A DNA stretch of 64,000 bases from the NCBI GenBank assembly GCA_037013685.1, contig CM072885.1:1596112-1660111 (forward strand), in the 5' to 3' direction. A program made the translations under genes and the position numbers. The notes below the pieces were generated by a model. It did no database searches and was not told the origin of the DNA. It worked only from the letters and a program-made list of their open reading frames with translations. This document shows positions 23,401 through 35,202 of the stretch, in pieces (positions within the stretch are counted from its first letter, which is position 1; each line of letters opens with the position of its first letter). This DNA comes from Acridotheres tristis. Its lineage: Eukaryota; Chordata; Aves; Passeriformes; Sturnidae.

Positions 23401-24764
23401 ACCCTGAATCACACATCAAGGACACTTCTGCTTCCTTCAGATCCCAACTATTTTTATCACGATTTTCCCAAAGATCTGCCCATTCATCCAAAATATTAAA
23501 CCAAAATGAAGTAAAAATTATTCAGCTGCACTTCACAGTTTGCTACACTAAACACTGAGTATTTCCACTCCCTGAACTGCTGGAAAGAAGTAAAAACAAC
23601 TGAAGGAACTACTCAGCATTTTAGCATCCAGCTGCTCCTAACTCAGGATTCCTGTCAGTCCAAAGCCCCGTGCGACGGCAAAACCCCAATCCCAAAATCC
23701 AGCACAAGAGCAGCGTGGAAAAGAAGCTGTCTTTTCCCCCCCAAGAAAATAAAACAACACATTTTAGGATGAAAAAAGAATTAAAGACATCCAACTGGGA
23801 AGTGAAAAACCCAGTGGGTCAGCTGGTTGTGGGAGATGTCTGATAAGAGCCGTGCTCAAGGCTCGGCCAGCGCCGCAACGAGCAATCCTGGAGGAGGAAA
23901 AATGGGCTGGATGAGGAAAATGGATCTTCCCACATGGAACTGGGCTCTCATTTCCTGACAGAGCCATGTTCCCTCCCCACAGCATCTCTGAGAGGCCTCC
24001 CAGGCAGCTGTGGACTGGGGGGAAGGAGCTCTTTGTTTTCTTTCCCGTCGTTTTCCCCGATTGTCCTGTGGATAAATCCACGCAGGAGTTCGGTGGGAAA
24101 GGCCAGGGAGCCAAAGTTGGCTCGGATGGAGCCATCCACACAAACCATTAATTTATGAACCCAACTGCAGAGCTTCCAAAGGCAGCAGGGTCACTGCAGA
24201 GCCCCGCTGGGAAACGGGAATTAACTCGGAGCCGACATCGTTCGTCTCCGGGATTCTGTCATTTCTGTTGTCATTTGCCTTGTCGTATTTGTTGTCACAT
24301 CTGCAGATGAATTCCAGGCTTTATTGGGAAGGCAAGTGGCACTCAAGATTGCTCATGGGAGAGCCGAGGAGGAATGAATCTCCCCTGGATGGAATGGTGG
24401 GAATTCATCTCTGATGTTGTTGCAATTAACGGCAGCAAATTCCACTCATTTCCACACAGAAGGAGCAAACTGGAGTAGCTCAGTTACTACCAGGATACTG
24501 CTCAGTTACTGCTCTTTGTCAACAGCAAGATGTTAAACCAGCTGCTACTCTCAAAGCTAAACAGTCCAAGAGATAAATAATATCTATATTATTTATATTT
24601 TTAACCCAATAACCAAATTTCCGTGACCCTCAGTGTGACACTGACTGTCCAACCAGAAACTACTGCCTGAAGCCATGAAGAAGAAGGAAGATGAGCACCA
24701 AAAGAGACACCACCCAAAATCCTCCATCCTGTCCCATCCCTATTACTATATTCTAAAAACCTCC

Positions 24765-24845
24765 AATTTAAACCCTTCACCATGTGAAATCACACTTTTA
24801 TTTAACTACACACCCGTGATTTTAACTCCATCACTCGAATTTGGA
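24765..24845 (-). mobile_element. LTR fragment, inverted, short
   Basis: The reverse complement matches the 5' part of the 55711 LTR: GTGTGTAGTTAAATAAAAG and GTGATTTCACATG. Confidence 0.6.
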
Positions 24846-25960
24846 GCCTTCTCCAAGGCCTCAGATCAAAAGCAGTGCTCAGTGCCAGAAAGCACAGAAA
24901 GCTCAAAAATCCCAAATTTCTTTGATCCAACAACTGCTTGCTCAGGTTTTTGGTTTTTTTTTATACCTATGTAGAAAAAACATTTCCCATCTTATCCAGA
25001 AAAACACACGGCCAGGCCTGATGGGGAACAGAATCAAACAGTGGAAGTGTTGGAGAAATGGGATAATCAGATAATCATCCCACCTGGGGTCTGAACAGTG
25101 CAGGAAACAGACAATTTGGGTCCATCAAAAAAAAAAAAAAAAAAAGGGAATTTCTAGGGAGGAAAGAGGAATTTTAAATATTCAGTGGTTGCTGCAACAC
25201 GAGGTCAATCTGTATTTACAGACCTTGCACTTCAGCAGAACGGAGGTGGCTGAGGGATGTGGCTGCATCAACTTCCCAAAAGGACTTTTCTGAACTCTCT
25301 CCAATCAAAGAGTCAATTAAAAACCTTCAGAAATTTTTTTTTTTTTTTTTTTCTGGCTAAACTGCTTTCACAAGCTGCTGCCCCTCAGCAGAACCACAGT
25401 GGTTGCACAGAGCTCCCTGTGTTAAAAGGATTTCTCATCCCATCCTCACCTCCACGTCCCACTCACCCACTCCCTCACCAACAGGAATCCAGAGCTGAGG
25501 ATTTAGAGAGAATTCCGAGGAATTCAAGGAGAGTTTTCAGGCTACAAAAGCGAGGTCAGTCGCTCCAGGTGGTGCTGAGCAGCTCAGTTCCCACACGGGT
25601 AAAGCATTCCTGGCTGCTGGATCCTTCCTGACCATCCTTGCTAACACCACTCTTGGGGAGAAGAAGGTTGGAAATCGCTTGTGACAAACCTGATTCCCCT
25701 GAAAAACAGCTCAGATTTCTGCTACATCAATATCGACCTCAAAAAAAAAAAAAGGTTTTGTGGGTCCAGTACTGAAGAAAAATAATAAACTGAAATTCCA
25801 GAGCAAGACACGAAGTTTTTGATCAGAACGACACAAGGGATAGCCCAAATTATTCCCACTCAGTTTTTTATTTCCAGGTCCATGACTTGGCCAGCACCTG
25901 GAGGACTAAAACTCCAACTCCTGCACATTTTGGCAGCTCATATTCCAGGAAAAAAGGGTC

Positions 25961-26112
25961 ATGGAATCCCAGGGTGATGAAGGGAACTTAAAGATCATCC
26001 AGTTTCCACCCCATTGCCTCGGGAGGGACCTTCCAGCAGCCCAGGTTGCTCCAAGCTGGCCTTGGACACTTCCAGGGATGGAGCATCCCCCAACACCTCT
26101 TTGCTAATTGGG
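25961..26112 (-). mobile_element. CR1 3' fragment, antisense
   Basis: It contains AACTTAAAGATCATCCAGTT and CCTTGGACACTTCCAGGGAT. Confidence 0.75.
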
Positions 26113-27219
26113 AGGACAGGGATTAATCACATTTGTCATTTTGTGATGGAAAATGACAGAGCAGGAACTCAACAGCCTGTTTGACACCACCCCTAAATGA
26201 TAAAAAAACAGAGTTAAACAGAGAAAACTCCGTGCCTTGGGCTAAAATCATCCTGGGGCTCCCTTGGAGCTGGAATATTTTGCTTTTTTCATTTCCAGGC
26301 TTGTTTTTGTTTTAATTGTGTGCAATTCCTGAGGTTTTTGAGGGATGTTGCTCCCTCAGAGAGGAGTGGGATGCAGCTCAGTGCCCACATCTCCTTCTGT
26401 CCTTTCCTGTTCCAATGACTGACGTTATTTCCACATTTTTTTAGGTCCAAGGGGCTGGATCTCATCTCCCTCCCTGCTGTTGCTCCCGTGGCTCCAAGGT
26501 CAGGTGAGATCCAAACTGAGATTCCATCTCCACACATCCAGCACCTGTCAGTCCTCTCCTCCTTCCCAGCAGCACCTAATTAATTCATCAGCACCTAATT
26601 AATTCAAACAGCCCTGCCCAGGGCTCACCTGTAGAGTTGTTGTAGCATTTCCTCGATTTTCACACCTTGCAGCAGTTTTCTTTACAGGCACAAAAGTCTT
26701 TAAATATTTTAATTAAAGAGCTCATCCCAGTGGTGTGAATTTCCCAGGAAATCCTGGACCAGCCCCAAAATGACCAGACCTGATCCCCTCAACAACTTCA
26801 TGGGGAAAGGGAAAAGCTTTTCCCTTCTTTACACAAAACAAAAATCCCAGCACAAAAGCAGATAATTTACAAAAAAAAAAAAAAAAAAAAGTTACTATTC
26901 TGACATCTTTGTGTGCGTGAGGGGAAACTGTAATTTTATTTTATTTTATTTTATTGGAAGGGCTCTATTTACAGGAGGAGAAACTTTTAATTCACTGCCC
27001 TCCCTCAGTTGTTTCAGATGTCAATTGGAGCGTTATGAACCTTCCAACTGCAAAGTTTATCCACTTCAGGAAGGAAAATTCCAGAGGCATGGCAGCATTC
27101 CTGCATTGTTTTTCCTTTTATAATTCTCCTGTTGACAAGTCCCTGCCTCCAAAATCCCAAATACTCCCACTGAACGCTGCACGTCAGGGAGGGGCAGCCC
27201 CTGCCACACACACGGGCAC

Positions 27220-27251
<32 letters not shown>

Positions 27252-28019
27252 TTTTTACCTTCCTTTTCAACAATAGATTAATGTCTCTTTTGTTCTGCGG
27301 CAGAGCCGGGTGTCATATTTCAAAATGCGCTTTTTAAAAACGGGTATAATTAAACCTGTGCGAGAGGAGGGAGGCAGAGAAAGGAGCAGCCAAAGCAGGA
27401 ATAAAGGCATTTTACATTTTCAGAGGGGGATGAACGAGCTGGAAGGTGCCTCACCGAACAGCTACAATTACATTCCACGCCGGGGGAGGGGGAAAAAAAA
27501 AAAAAAAAAAGTAATTATAAAAATGAACTTTTCCTCGAAAAACGAGCACGTTGTGAAAGGAGGAGTCCTTTGAACATCGCAGCCCTTCAAAAGGAGGATG
27601 AATCAGTGCTGACAACTCAATAAAGTAGCCATCAATTATTCAGGATGTGATGGCTCTTCTCGTGCAGCACTTGTGATTTAGGAAAACATTTCAAAACCTG
27701 GCAACGAGAGTTATTCTTCCTCCATGAAAATGGGCTGCAAAACGCGAGGGCAGGAAAATAATGGCACTTTGGAGGGGGGAAGTTTCTTCTCTCTGAGCCA
27801 TCCATCCATCAAGTGCTTCGTGTGAGGCTGTTCCAGGCTGGATTTGGGATTTCTGGAGTGGAACGAGCAGAGGGAAGGGAAAAATATCTGGGATGGGAGA
27901 GAGGCACCCAAACTTCAGTGATGGGTGCAAAGAGCCCAGCCCAACGAAATTAAACCACTTTTTGGAATAATAAATATTAAACTTCCCTAGGGAAAAGAGA
28001 GTTATGGAAGAACCAGAGA

Positions 28020-28155
28020 AGCTGGTGGGAGTTTTTGATGTCCTCCCAGGCCTGGAAGTGTCCAAGGTCAGGGCTTGGAAAAAGCTGGGATGGTGGGAGG
28101 TGTCCCTGCCCATGGGATGGGCTTTGAGGTCCCCATTCTGGAATTCCATGAAAGA
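28020..28155 (+). mobile_element. CR1 3' fragment, sense
   Basis: It contains CCTGGAAGTGTCCAAGGTCA and GGTGTCCCTGCCCATGG, ending near TCTGGAATTCCATGA. Confidence 0.75.
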
Positions 28156-28914
28156 TTTCTATCAAAGATTTCTATGAAATAAAAGATTTCTGATTTCTAG
28201 GGAAGAGATTCCTGGAGGAATGTTGCTGATGGAGCAGCACAGCTTTCCTTTAAATGAAGTTTTCCAGACTTTGCTTTTCCAGTTTCCCCCTGGAACTGCA
28301 GCTCATCCATCACCAAAACAACCCCGCTGAAGGCGAAGCACTGCTTTAAAATTGTTTAAAATGGCAAGAAATCTCGGGGCAAAAATACAAGAAAAAAAAA
28401 AGGATCTGGAGGAAGAATGGAAATGTGGGTGAAATCTTGGATCTGTGACTTCAGCCTGGAATTTCAGCAGGACCCTTGGGCTGAGAGGCTGCTCAGCACC
28501 CCAGGGTCCTGCTCTGCTGCCAGGGATTCCCAGTGAGTTCCCAAATGAGGAACGTGCAGGAAATGAGGAAACAAGCAGGAAGGTGGCCAGGCTAAAAGGA
28601 TTCTCCTCTGCCCAGGGAGACACCATCTCCTCTGCCTCTGACACCAGCCCTGTGAGGCAAAATGAGGATTTATGGTGCTGAGGGAGCCTGGTGGGGCTCT
28701 TTGGGTAATTAAAATAATCAATCAAGGCTGCCATGGAGGCTGGGGGCAGATATGTGTGGTTTACTCCCAGCTTGTGAGGAAAAAACTGAAAGCAAGAGGG
28801 GGAAAAAAAATAAAAATATAAAGTAAACGACACGGAAGTTTTAGTGGGTTTATGTTGTAGACAGGTAGAGAAATTATAAAAGAAAAGCCTCATAAAATTT
28901 AGCTCTGCTAAATT

Positions 28915-29300
28915 AAAACCAGCCTGTCACTCCTTCTAAGTGCAGCTTGGAAGTTCCCTGGCTAATCTTGGTAAGAAAAGTTCATTAACACAAGAAACTA
29001 TTCCTGGGTGAAAACCAACTTTACCTGGGCAAACAATGGATTTGTCCCATGAGAATCAGTGAAGAAATATGTAAACAATTCAAGAACAGAGAGATCTGAT
29101 GGACAAGTGAAATTCCTTTTCCTAACCAATAGAGAAATTGGCAAGAAAGCTGTTAGCCAATTAAACTGTCAATTAAACTGTCAATTAAACTAATAAAATG
29201 AGTTGTGTGAATAAAGAATTGGCTTTTCCTGCATGAAGGAAATGGAGTCTCTGCTGATTTATTACGAGTTTTATGGGTCTAGTGAGTAGTTGATGAAAAT
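28915..29300 (+). mobile_element. Possible LTR-like element
   Basis: The region has CTAACCAATAG and TAGCCAATTAAAC, CCAAT-like motifs, then GTGAATAAAGAATTGGC and GAGTCTCTGCTGATTTATTA, an arrangement common in retroviral LTRs. There is no second copy in the window and no defined ends. Confidence 0.3.
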
Positions 29301-29329
29301 TAAGCTGCACATGCCAGGGTGAGGTCCCT

Positions 29330-29385
29330 TCATGGAATCCCAGGATGGTTTGGGTTGGAAGAGACCCTAAATCCCATCCCATTCT
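29330..29385 (-). mobile_element. CR1 3' tip, antisense, very short
   Basis: Only the tip remains (CAGGATGGTTTGGGTTGGAA). It stops where the repeat at 29386 begins, suggesting that repeat interrupted it. Confidence 0.65.
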
Positions 29386-29880
29386 GAGAGCACAGGGTTA
29401 AAAATGTTCCTAAAAATCCCGGGAATTGCATCCAATAGATCCAGGGGGGTGGAAAGGAAGGTTGGGTGTGGTGGGGCTGGGAAAGGGAACTGGGCCCTGG
29501 GAACGAATATTGAGCTTTGGGTTTTTGTTTTTTTTTTTGGATCATGTGAAGCTCCACCTGTGTAATCATCATGTGATAAATGAAATGATTGTTACATGTA
29601 ACCATTGTTTGGTAACTGAATATAATTATTGTTTAATTGCAATAAGAATGATGAGAAATGAGATAATCATAACAAGAATCATGACAAAGGATTTTTGGGG
29701 GCCTAATGAAAATGACAAGAATTCGTGCTTGGATAAAATCAATGTATGCAATAGAACAATATGGGTTTAATAATCAATATATAGGATATAAAAACATGTC
29801 CATCTGGGATCCATGTGGGAGTCAGGTTGGGGGTCTGCACCCCTGCTTCCTGCATAAAATCATTCAGGGATTTTGTGTTT
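29386..29880. mobile_element. Unclassified dispersed repeat, longer copy
   Basis: Its first 270 bp match 13232-13470. The remainder has GGATATAAAAACATG and CTGCATAAAATCATTC, which would fit LTR promoter and polyadenylation sites, but this is weak. It sits between two CR1 pieces that may once have been continuous. Confidence 0.55.
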
Positions 29881-29884
29881 CAAC

Positions 29885-30015
29885 CCTCACAATTCCCCCC
29901 CTTGCCATGGCAGGGACACTTCCTGCTCTCCCAGCCCCAATGTCCAACCTTGGGCACTTCCAGGGATCCGGGGGCAGCCTCTGGGAATTCCAGCCCAGCC
30001 CTCCCCACCCTCCCA
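29885..30015 (-). mobile_element. CR1 3' fragment, antisense
   Basis: It contains CTTGCCATGGCAGGGACACT and GGGCACTTCCAGGGATCC. It may be the remainder of the CR1 whose tip is at 29330-29385, split by the intervening insertion. Confidence 0.65.
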
Positions 30016-30104
30016 GGGGAGAACGTGACAAATTCTTGCTGAGATGAACAAAACACCTCGGTGGCCTCAGAGAGGACCAGGACCAAGATTTTGTACCCAG
30101 CTCT

Positions 30105-30235
30105 CAGTGGAAATGCTCCAGGCTGGGCTGGATGGGGCTTGGAGCAATGTGGGACAGGGGAAGATGCTGGAGGCAGCAGGGCTGGACTGAAAAGCCTTTA
30201 AAGGTCCCTTGGAACCCGAAATATCCCACAATTTA
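30105..30235 (+). mobile_element. CR1 3' fragment, sense, degraded
   Basis: It contains CAGGCTGGGCTGGATGGGGC and TTTAAAGGTCCCTTGGAACC. Confidence 0.65.
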
Positions 30236-30297
30236 ATGATTCACCACTGAGCCAGCCAGGGTTATCCAGCTCCTGCCCAGCTCCAAGGCAGGACAGG

Positions 30298-30752
30298 GAG
30301 AGGAATGTGGAATTTGTCTTTCCAAACGAGCTGGTGGATCAAACCAGCTCTGAGAGATAAAAGAAACAATGGGATGGATTCCACTGATGGATGAATGGAA
30401 AAAAAGAAATTTGCCTTTACAAACAAACTGAGAAATGAAATTGGATATTGAAAGATGAAAGAAGCAATGGGGAAAAGCTGTGAATTCTGTAAGAATTAAA
30501 AATGCCAAGGGAGGGTTGTACATTGGAGGGGAATCTCAGGGATCAGGGGTTTGGGAAGTCTGGGCCTCTCCAGTCCCTCAGCCCATGGGGAAAGAGAGAG
30601 GGAAATTGGGATAAAAAGGAGGCTCCAAAAATGGGAGAGATGCCAGGGGAATGTCCCATGGGCTCTGCCTTTATTGGGATAAAGCCAAAAGGACTCCTCT
30701 GCCTCCTTTTTGGCCACAAACCTCTGCTGTTTGTGCATTCATTTTCCTGACA
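30298..30752 (+). repeat. 455-bp dispersed repeat, copy 2
   Basis: It has the same ends and internal landmarks as the copy at 85-539. It is closer to the inverted copy at 37251-37705, with which it shares GATGGATGAATGG and GGATCAGGGGTTTGGG. It lies 4.0 kb on the downstream (3') side of exon A. Confidence 0.8.
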
Positions 30753-33103
30753 ACAGGGAAGGGGCATCCAGGGATTCCAGAAATTCCAGAAACCTCAAAC
30801 TCGGGGCTGTTCCCTCCAGCTCACACCTGGGGGATGGTTTGTGGGGCCTGACTTTGCTTTTGAAGATCCGAAGAGGACGAAAATAATTCTGCCCGCCCCA
30901 GGGGCACGGCTCGGAAATGTCCCCACGCAACTGCCCTGCCCTGGCATGCACTGGAAGTGGCGTTTATAATAAAATAAATAAAATAAACTGAAGCCCCGAT
31001 GCTCTGCCTAAAGCAACTCTGCACTTTTTGTGCGGGTCTGAACTCCTCGGTGGAGAATTCGCACATCTGCAGCTGAAAGCTTCCAAAAAAAAAAAAAGGC
31101 AGGAACTTCACTGAATGCTCCCCCCACCACGCCAAAAAAAAAAAAAAAAAAAGGAAAAATTATCTGAAGAAATATTGGAAGCAACAGGGAGAGCCAGACT
31201 CCCACGGAGAGATGATTTTGTCTCTCATTTTAAGCTGGAAAAGGAGATTGAGCACGAATTCTGCAGTGGGTGGGTTTTACACCTCTTGACGTGAAACACA
31301 TAAACAAGAGCTAAAAACGTCTCGGTTGTAACACCGTGCCACTGCAAAAAAAAAAAAAAAAAATTGAAATATGAGGCTCAGAACCATTCAAATTGCTTTA
31401 AAATGATCCTTGAATGGGAAAAAAAAAAAACAAAAACCCAATGGATCAGCCATGCCTGCTCCTGAATGGATGCTGCTGGCTGGGAGCCAGCCTGGAAAGA
31501 CAATTAATTTGTTTATACTAATAAATAATAACATCCAGCCTCCATCAAAGCGTGGGGGCCATCAGCACTGGGAGAAACACCATCCTTCCCCTTAATACCC
31601 GCTCGTTTGATGGGGAAAAATAATAAAAAAATAAAATTCCAGAAGCTCTCAGGGACGTGTCTTTGGAAAATCACAAGTGAGTGACTCCCTGCATGGAGTG
31701 GGTGCTGTGGTAATTAGTCATTACCCTGCAGAACAGCTGCACTTTTAAAGGTTTTTTTGTTTTTTTTTTTTTTTTGGGGGAGATTTTCTGGAGTTTGGCC
31801 AGAAAAGTATCAGGAGCATCATCCACACCATGCTGAGTGAAGGAACCACAGAGACTTTGAAGGGAAAGAAAAAAATCCCGCTCTGCTGCTCCAGACAGAA
31901 ACAATTTGCATTTTTTTGGAGATGGAGCAAGAGGGTTTTTTCAGGCCAGTGACCACCTGGGTGGAAAGATTTATCACCTCGTTGAGAACCCTACAAGAAC
32001 AGGCTGTAAGAAGCTGTCGAGGCACTTTGTAGCCTAATTTAGGATCGATTTAAACAATTACAGCCTGAAATTTAATGCTGAATAATTTTGAGACAAATGA
32101 GTTTCACACGGTGATTCAGTCGGAGTTTCGAGTGTTTTACATTCGAGGAGGGAAGAATGGAAACCGAGGCGGTAAAAACGGAATATTTAGAGAGGACAAA
32201 TTTTTTTTTTTTTTTTTTTTAAGGATAAACTTTGCAGGAATGGGTGATTCATCCGTGAGGAAACAATGGTGGAAAATCTCTTATCTCCCACCAAATTCAA
32301 CTTAAATTCAGCTTAAATATGTGCTGATAGTGATCCCAAAGCAGCTTTAGCATTGGGGGCTGATAAATTCCAGTTTGTTCTGTTCCAATCCCAGCTAAAG
32401 AGGATTCAGGGATAGCAAAGAGTGGAATGGTTAAACCAGGAACCCACCAGCAGGAAAAAACCGGGGGAAAACTTCATTCCCCACATTTCCATCAGGTGAT
32501 GGGGGCAAAGACTCCAGGTTCCAGCATTGGCATGCAGAAATTGCCATTTTTATTTTTTTTTTTTCCCCCCCACCCTTGAATGGAAAATCAATAGGATTTA
32601 TTTTTAGGGAGCTATTCGGATGAGTTGGTTCAAAGAGCAGCAATTTTTCTTCTCTTTTCAGAGAATTATCCTTCTCTAATGTCGGGAACAAGGAGACCAC
32701 AGACACTTTAACCAAGAATAACTCCAGTTCAAAATGATTTCCATCCATCACCAGAAACAAATTGGAGGAACTGGATGAGAAAAATTCCAAGCCACTCCAA
32801 GTCTTCAACCCCTAACGAGCTTTAAGGAAATATATTGATATTATAGAACACATTTTGATGGGAAATGAAGGCACAAGGCACAAAAAATACTTTTATCCAC
32901 ATTGAGGCTGGTAAAGCTTGAGAAGAAAACAATCCAAAATATCATTTCAACACCTGCAAAGAGAATTTTTGGCCCCTTTCTAAAGAAGCTGTTCCACTCT
33001 TAGGGATTTCTGGAAATGCTGTTGTGGAATTTGATTGGGTTTTGGCCCTGCTGCACCCACAGTTAATGGTCATTAATCCATCAAAAGTTCTGGAAATGGT
33101 AAA

Positions 33104-33163
33104 AACAACAACAACAACAACAACAATAATAATAATAATAATAAATAATAATAATAATAATAT
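33104..33163 (+). repeat. CAA then TAA trinucleotide microsatellite
   Basis: About seven CAA units pass directly into TAA units, with one extra A shifting the phase midway. Confidence 0.95.
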
Positions 33164-33714
33164 TCTATTATTGCATGGCATTATAATATCCCTGTGTTTC
33201 ACAGCTGTAAACTGGGATAGAAAATGGCCACAAAAACCTCGGGATAAAGGTGCTGCTTCCTAAGGGCTCTTGGCACTATTATCCATCCCTGAAGAGAGGA
33301 TTTGCCAGGAAAGAGGGAATAACTTCCAAGGATTGCAAGAGCCTGACATGGCCAACAGCAAGAGTCAGTCCCAGGCAGGACATGAAATCCCGAATTTTGG
33401 GCTGGGATTCCACCCTGCCCAGTTCTCCAGGGGGTTGGGATGACAACTTTTATCACAGCTCCACAAAAAAAAAAAAAAAAAAAAATTCAAGAGAAGGTGT
33501 TTCCAAGGAGATCTCTCCAAAGCCTGCACCTCCAGCCCAGACCCCTCACATCATCTTCTGGTGCAGGGAGCTCTGGGGCTCCACATCAGTCACCTGGGCA
33601 GGATTGGATCCCATCCCTGCTCCTCCTGGGAGCTTGGAATGTGAACTGAGCCTGATCCCACAGCTCTGGGACTGCCAGCTGTCCCCAGAACTTCTAAGGG
33701 AGACTCACATGAAA

Positions 33715-34310
33715 ATATTCCCAATTCCCAAGATCCCACCCCAATCTCCCCTTTCCCAGCCTGAAGCCATTCCCTGTGTCCTGTCCCTCTGTCCCTTGTC
33801 CCCAGTCCCTCTCCAGCTCTCCTGGAGCCCCTCCAGGCCCTGGAATGTTCTGGAAGCTCTCCCTGGATCCTTCCCTTCTCCAGGCTGCCAATTCCCAGCT
33901 CTCCAGACCCTGAGCTTGGATCCATCTCCTCTCCAAGCAATGGATGGATCCAGGGCCTTCCCTTGGAATCTCAGCAAACCATGAAGGCTCTCCCTTCCCT
34001 TCTCCTCTCTTTTCTCTCCCCATTTTCCATCCCAATCCCTGCCAATGGATTCTGAGTGTCCTGAATCCCACAATCCTGCACTGCCTTGGCTGGGAAGGGA
34101 CCTCAAAGCTCATTCCAGGGACACCTCCCAGCATCCCAGGCTGCTCCAATCCTTCCTTGGCCATTCCAGGGATTCTCTGGCAATCCCAGCCCAGCCAGCA
34201 ATTCCTCATTCCCAACATCCCATCCATCCCTGTGTCCTGTCCCTCTGTCCCTTGTCCCCAGTCCCTCTCCAGCTCTCCTGGAGCCCCTCCAGGTCCTGGA
34301 AGGGCAAAGT
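33715..34310 (-). mobile_element. Composite CR1 element, copy 3
   Basis: This is the tandem CR1 composite, truncated at the outer tip. It joins a non-CR1 tail (34311-34543) that is duplicated at 43521-43753. It ends only about 460 bp from exon A. Confidence 0.8.
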
Positions 34311-34543
34311 GAAGCCTGGAGATGCTCCCAGGCCCAAAGATCCTGATCATTACACAAGTGCTGAACACAATAAATGCAATTAAATTGAAATAATTCACTG
34401 CAGCACACGGAGCATGGATCATTGCCACCCAAGAACAATCAAACAGATCCCAAAGTAACAGAAATCACATTATTTTGCCTGAAATCTTCACTGCAGGGAA
34501 TTATTTTGGTCCATGATCAGCACCCCCCCAGGACTGATTTTTC
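33744..34543 (+). repeat. Direct duplication, unit 1
   Basis: This segment contains most of composite CR1 copy 3 plus a tail with ACAATAAATGCAATTAAATT and GAGCATGGATCATTGCCACC. It matches 42957-43753 with scattered substitutions. The match stops after GATTTTTC in both units. Confidence 0.8.
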
Positions 34544-34690
34544 TCTCCTGGAGCCCCTTTTTCCCCCCTGGAATGTTCTGGAAGCTCTCCCTGGAATTTT
34601 CTCCTCTCCAGGTGAGCACCCCCAGCTCTCCCAGCCCTGGAGCAGCTCCACGGATTCCTCTGCATTTGCTCCATCATCTCCACATTTCTC
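34535..34690 (-). mobile_element. CR1 fragment, antisense, next to exon A
   Basis: It has TGGAATGTTCTGGAAGCTCT and GGAGCAGCTCCACGG, like the inner part of the composite elements. It ends less than 100 bp from the exon A donor. Confidence 0.7.
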
Positions 34691-34772
34691 CCTACTGGAT
34701 ACACAACCAGCTCCTGGCTGCACAGGGACAACCAGGGACATCCTGAGTGGGGTCACTCCGATTTTTCCCTAC

Positions 34773-34992
34773 CTGCAGCAGAGGTCTCTGCACTCCCAGC
34801 ACCTTCATGGTGTCAGCATTGGCCAGGATTTTCAGGGGGTCCGAGGCCTTGGTGACCCCTTCGATCTCTTTGTTGATCTCTGCCAGGACCTGGCTGAGGA
34901 AAATGTTCTTGATGTACACGGTGAGGAATTCCCTCAGAGGACACTGCTTGCCTGGGCCCAGCTCCATGGCCAGCTCAATCTCCTGGATAAAC
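34773..34992 (-). CDS. EXOC4: EXOC4 (Sec8) internal coding exon A, 220 nt
   Basis: The minus strand encodes 73 complete codons running from [13 protein letters not shown] to [10 protein letters not shown], with a single leading G that completes an Arg codon begun in the previous exon. I recognise this as the middle of EXOC4, about human residues 505-578, through motifs such as [16 protein letters not shown] and [20 protein letters not shown]4 is a subunit of the eight-protein exocyst, which tethers post-Golgi secretory vesicles to the plasma membrane before SNARE-mediated fusion. This segment is in the helical-rod region of the protein. The borders are consensus: a pyrimidine-rich tract ends in CAG at 34993, and the donor CAG|GTAGGG has its GT at 34772-34771. 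The exon ends on a codon boundary. Skipping it (220 nt) would shift the frame. The preceding exon is not in the window. Confidence 0.96.
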
Positions 34993-35202
34993 CTGGGAAG
35001 CACAAATTGAAGAAATTATCCATCAATTAATAGTCATTTATTAGATGCTTTAGATGTGGGAATGACCATGGACTGTCCCAGCTTGAAAAGCTCCACAAGG
35101 TGGTTTTAGGGGGAAAAAAAAAAATACAAACAATTATTGAGGCGAATATTAAATTGCTGGAGAAGGACAGATAAAACGAGAGGAAAAACATCCCAGGCAA
35201 AA

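Larger units (their letters stand above)
13205..34772 (-). other. EXOC4: EXOC4 intron between exons A and B (21,568 bp)
   Basis: The whole intron is bounded by the exon A donor and the exon B acceptor. It contains CR1 fragments, LTR-like pieces, the second 455-bp repeat (30298-30752) and arrays at 14610, 15923, 17607, 19754, 21190 and 33104. Long stretches lack a recognised repeat: 18006-19753, 20320-21180, 21363-22900, 23401-25960, 26113-28019 and 30753-33103. These carry A or T runs (for example about 28 A near 27220-27247) but no gene. Parts of 27290-27660 look like possible conserved non-coding DNA. Confidence 0.9.
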
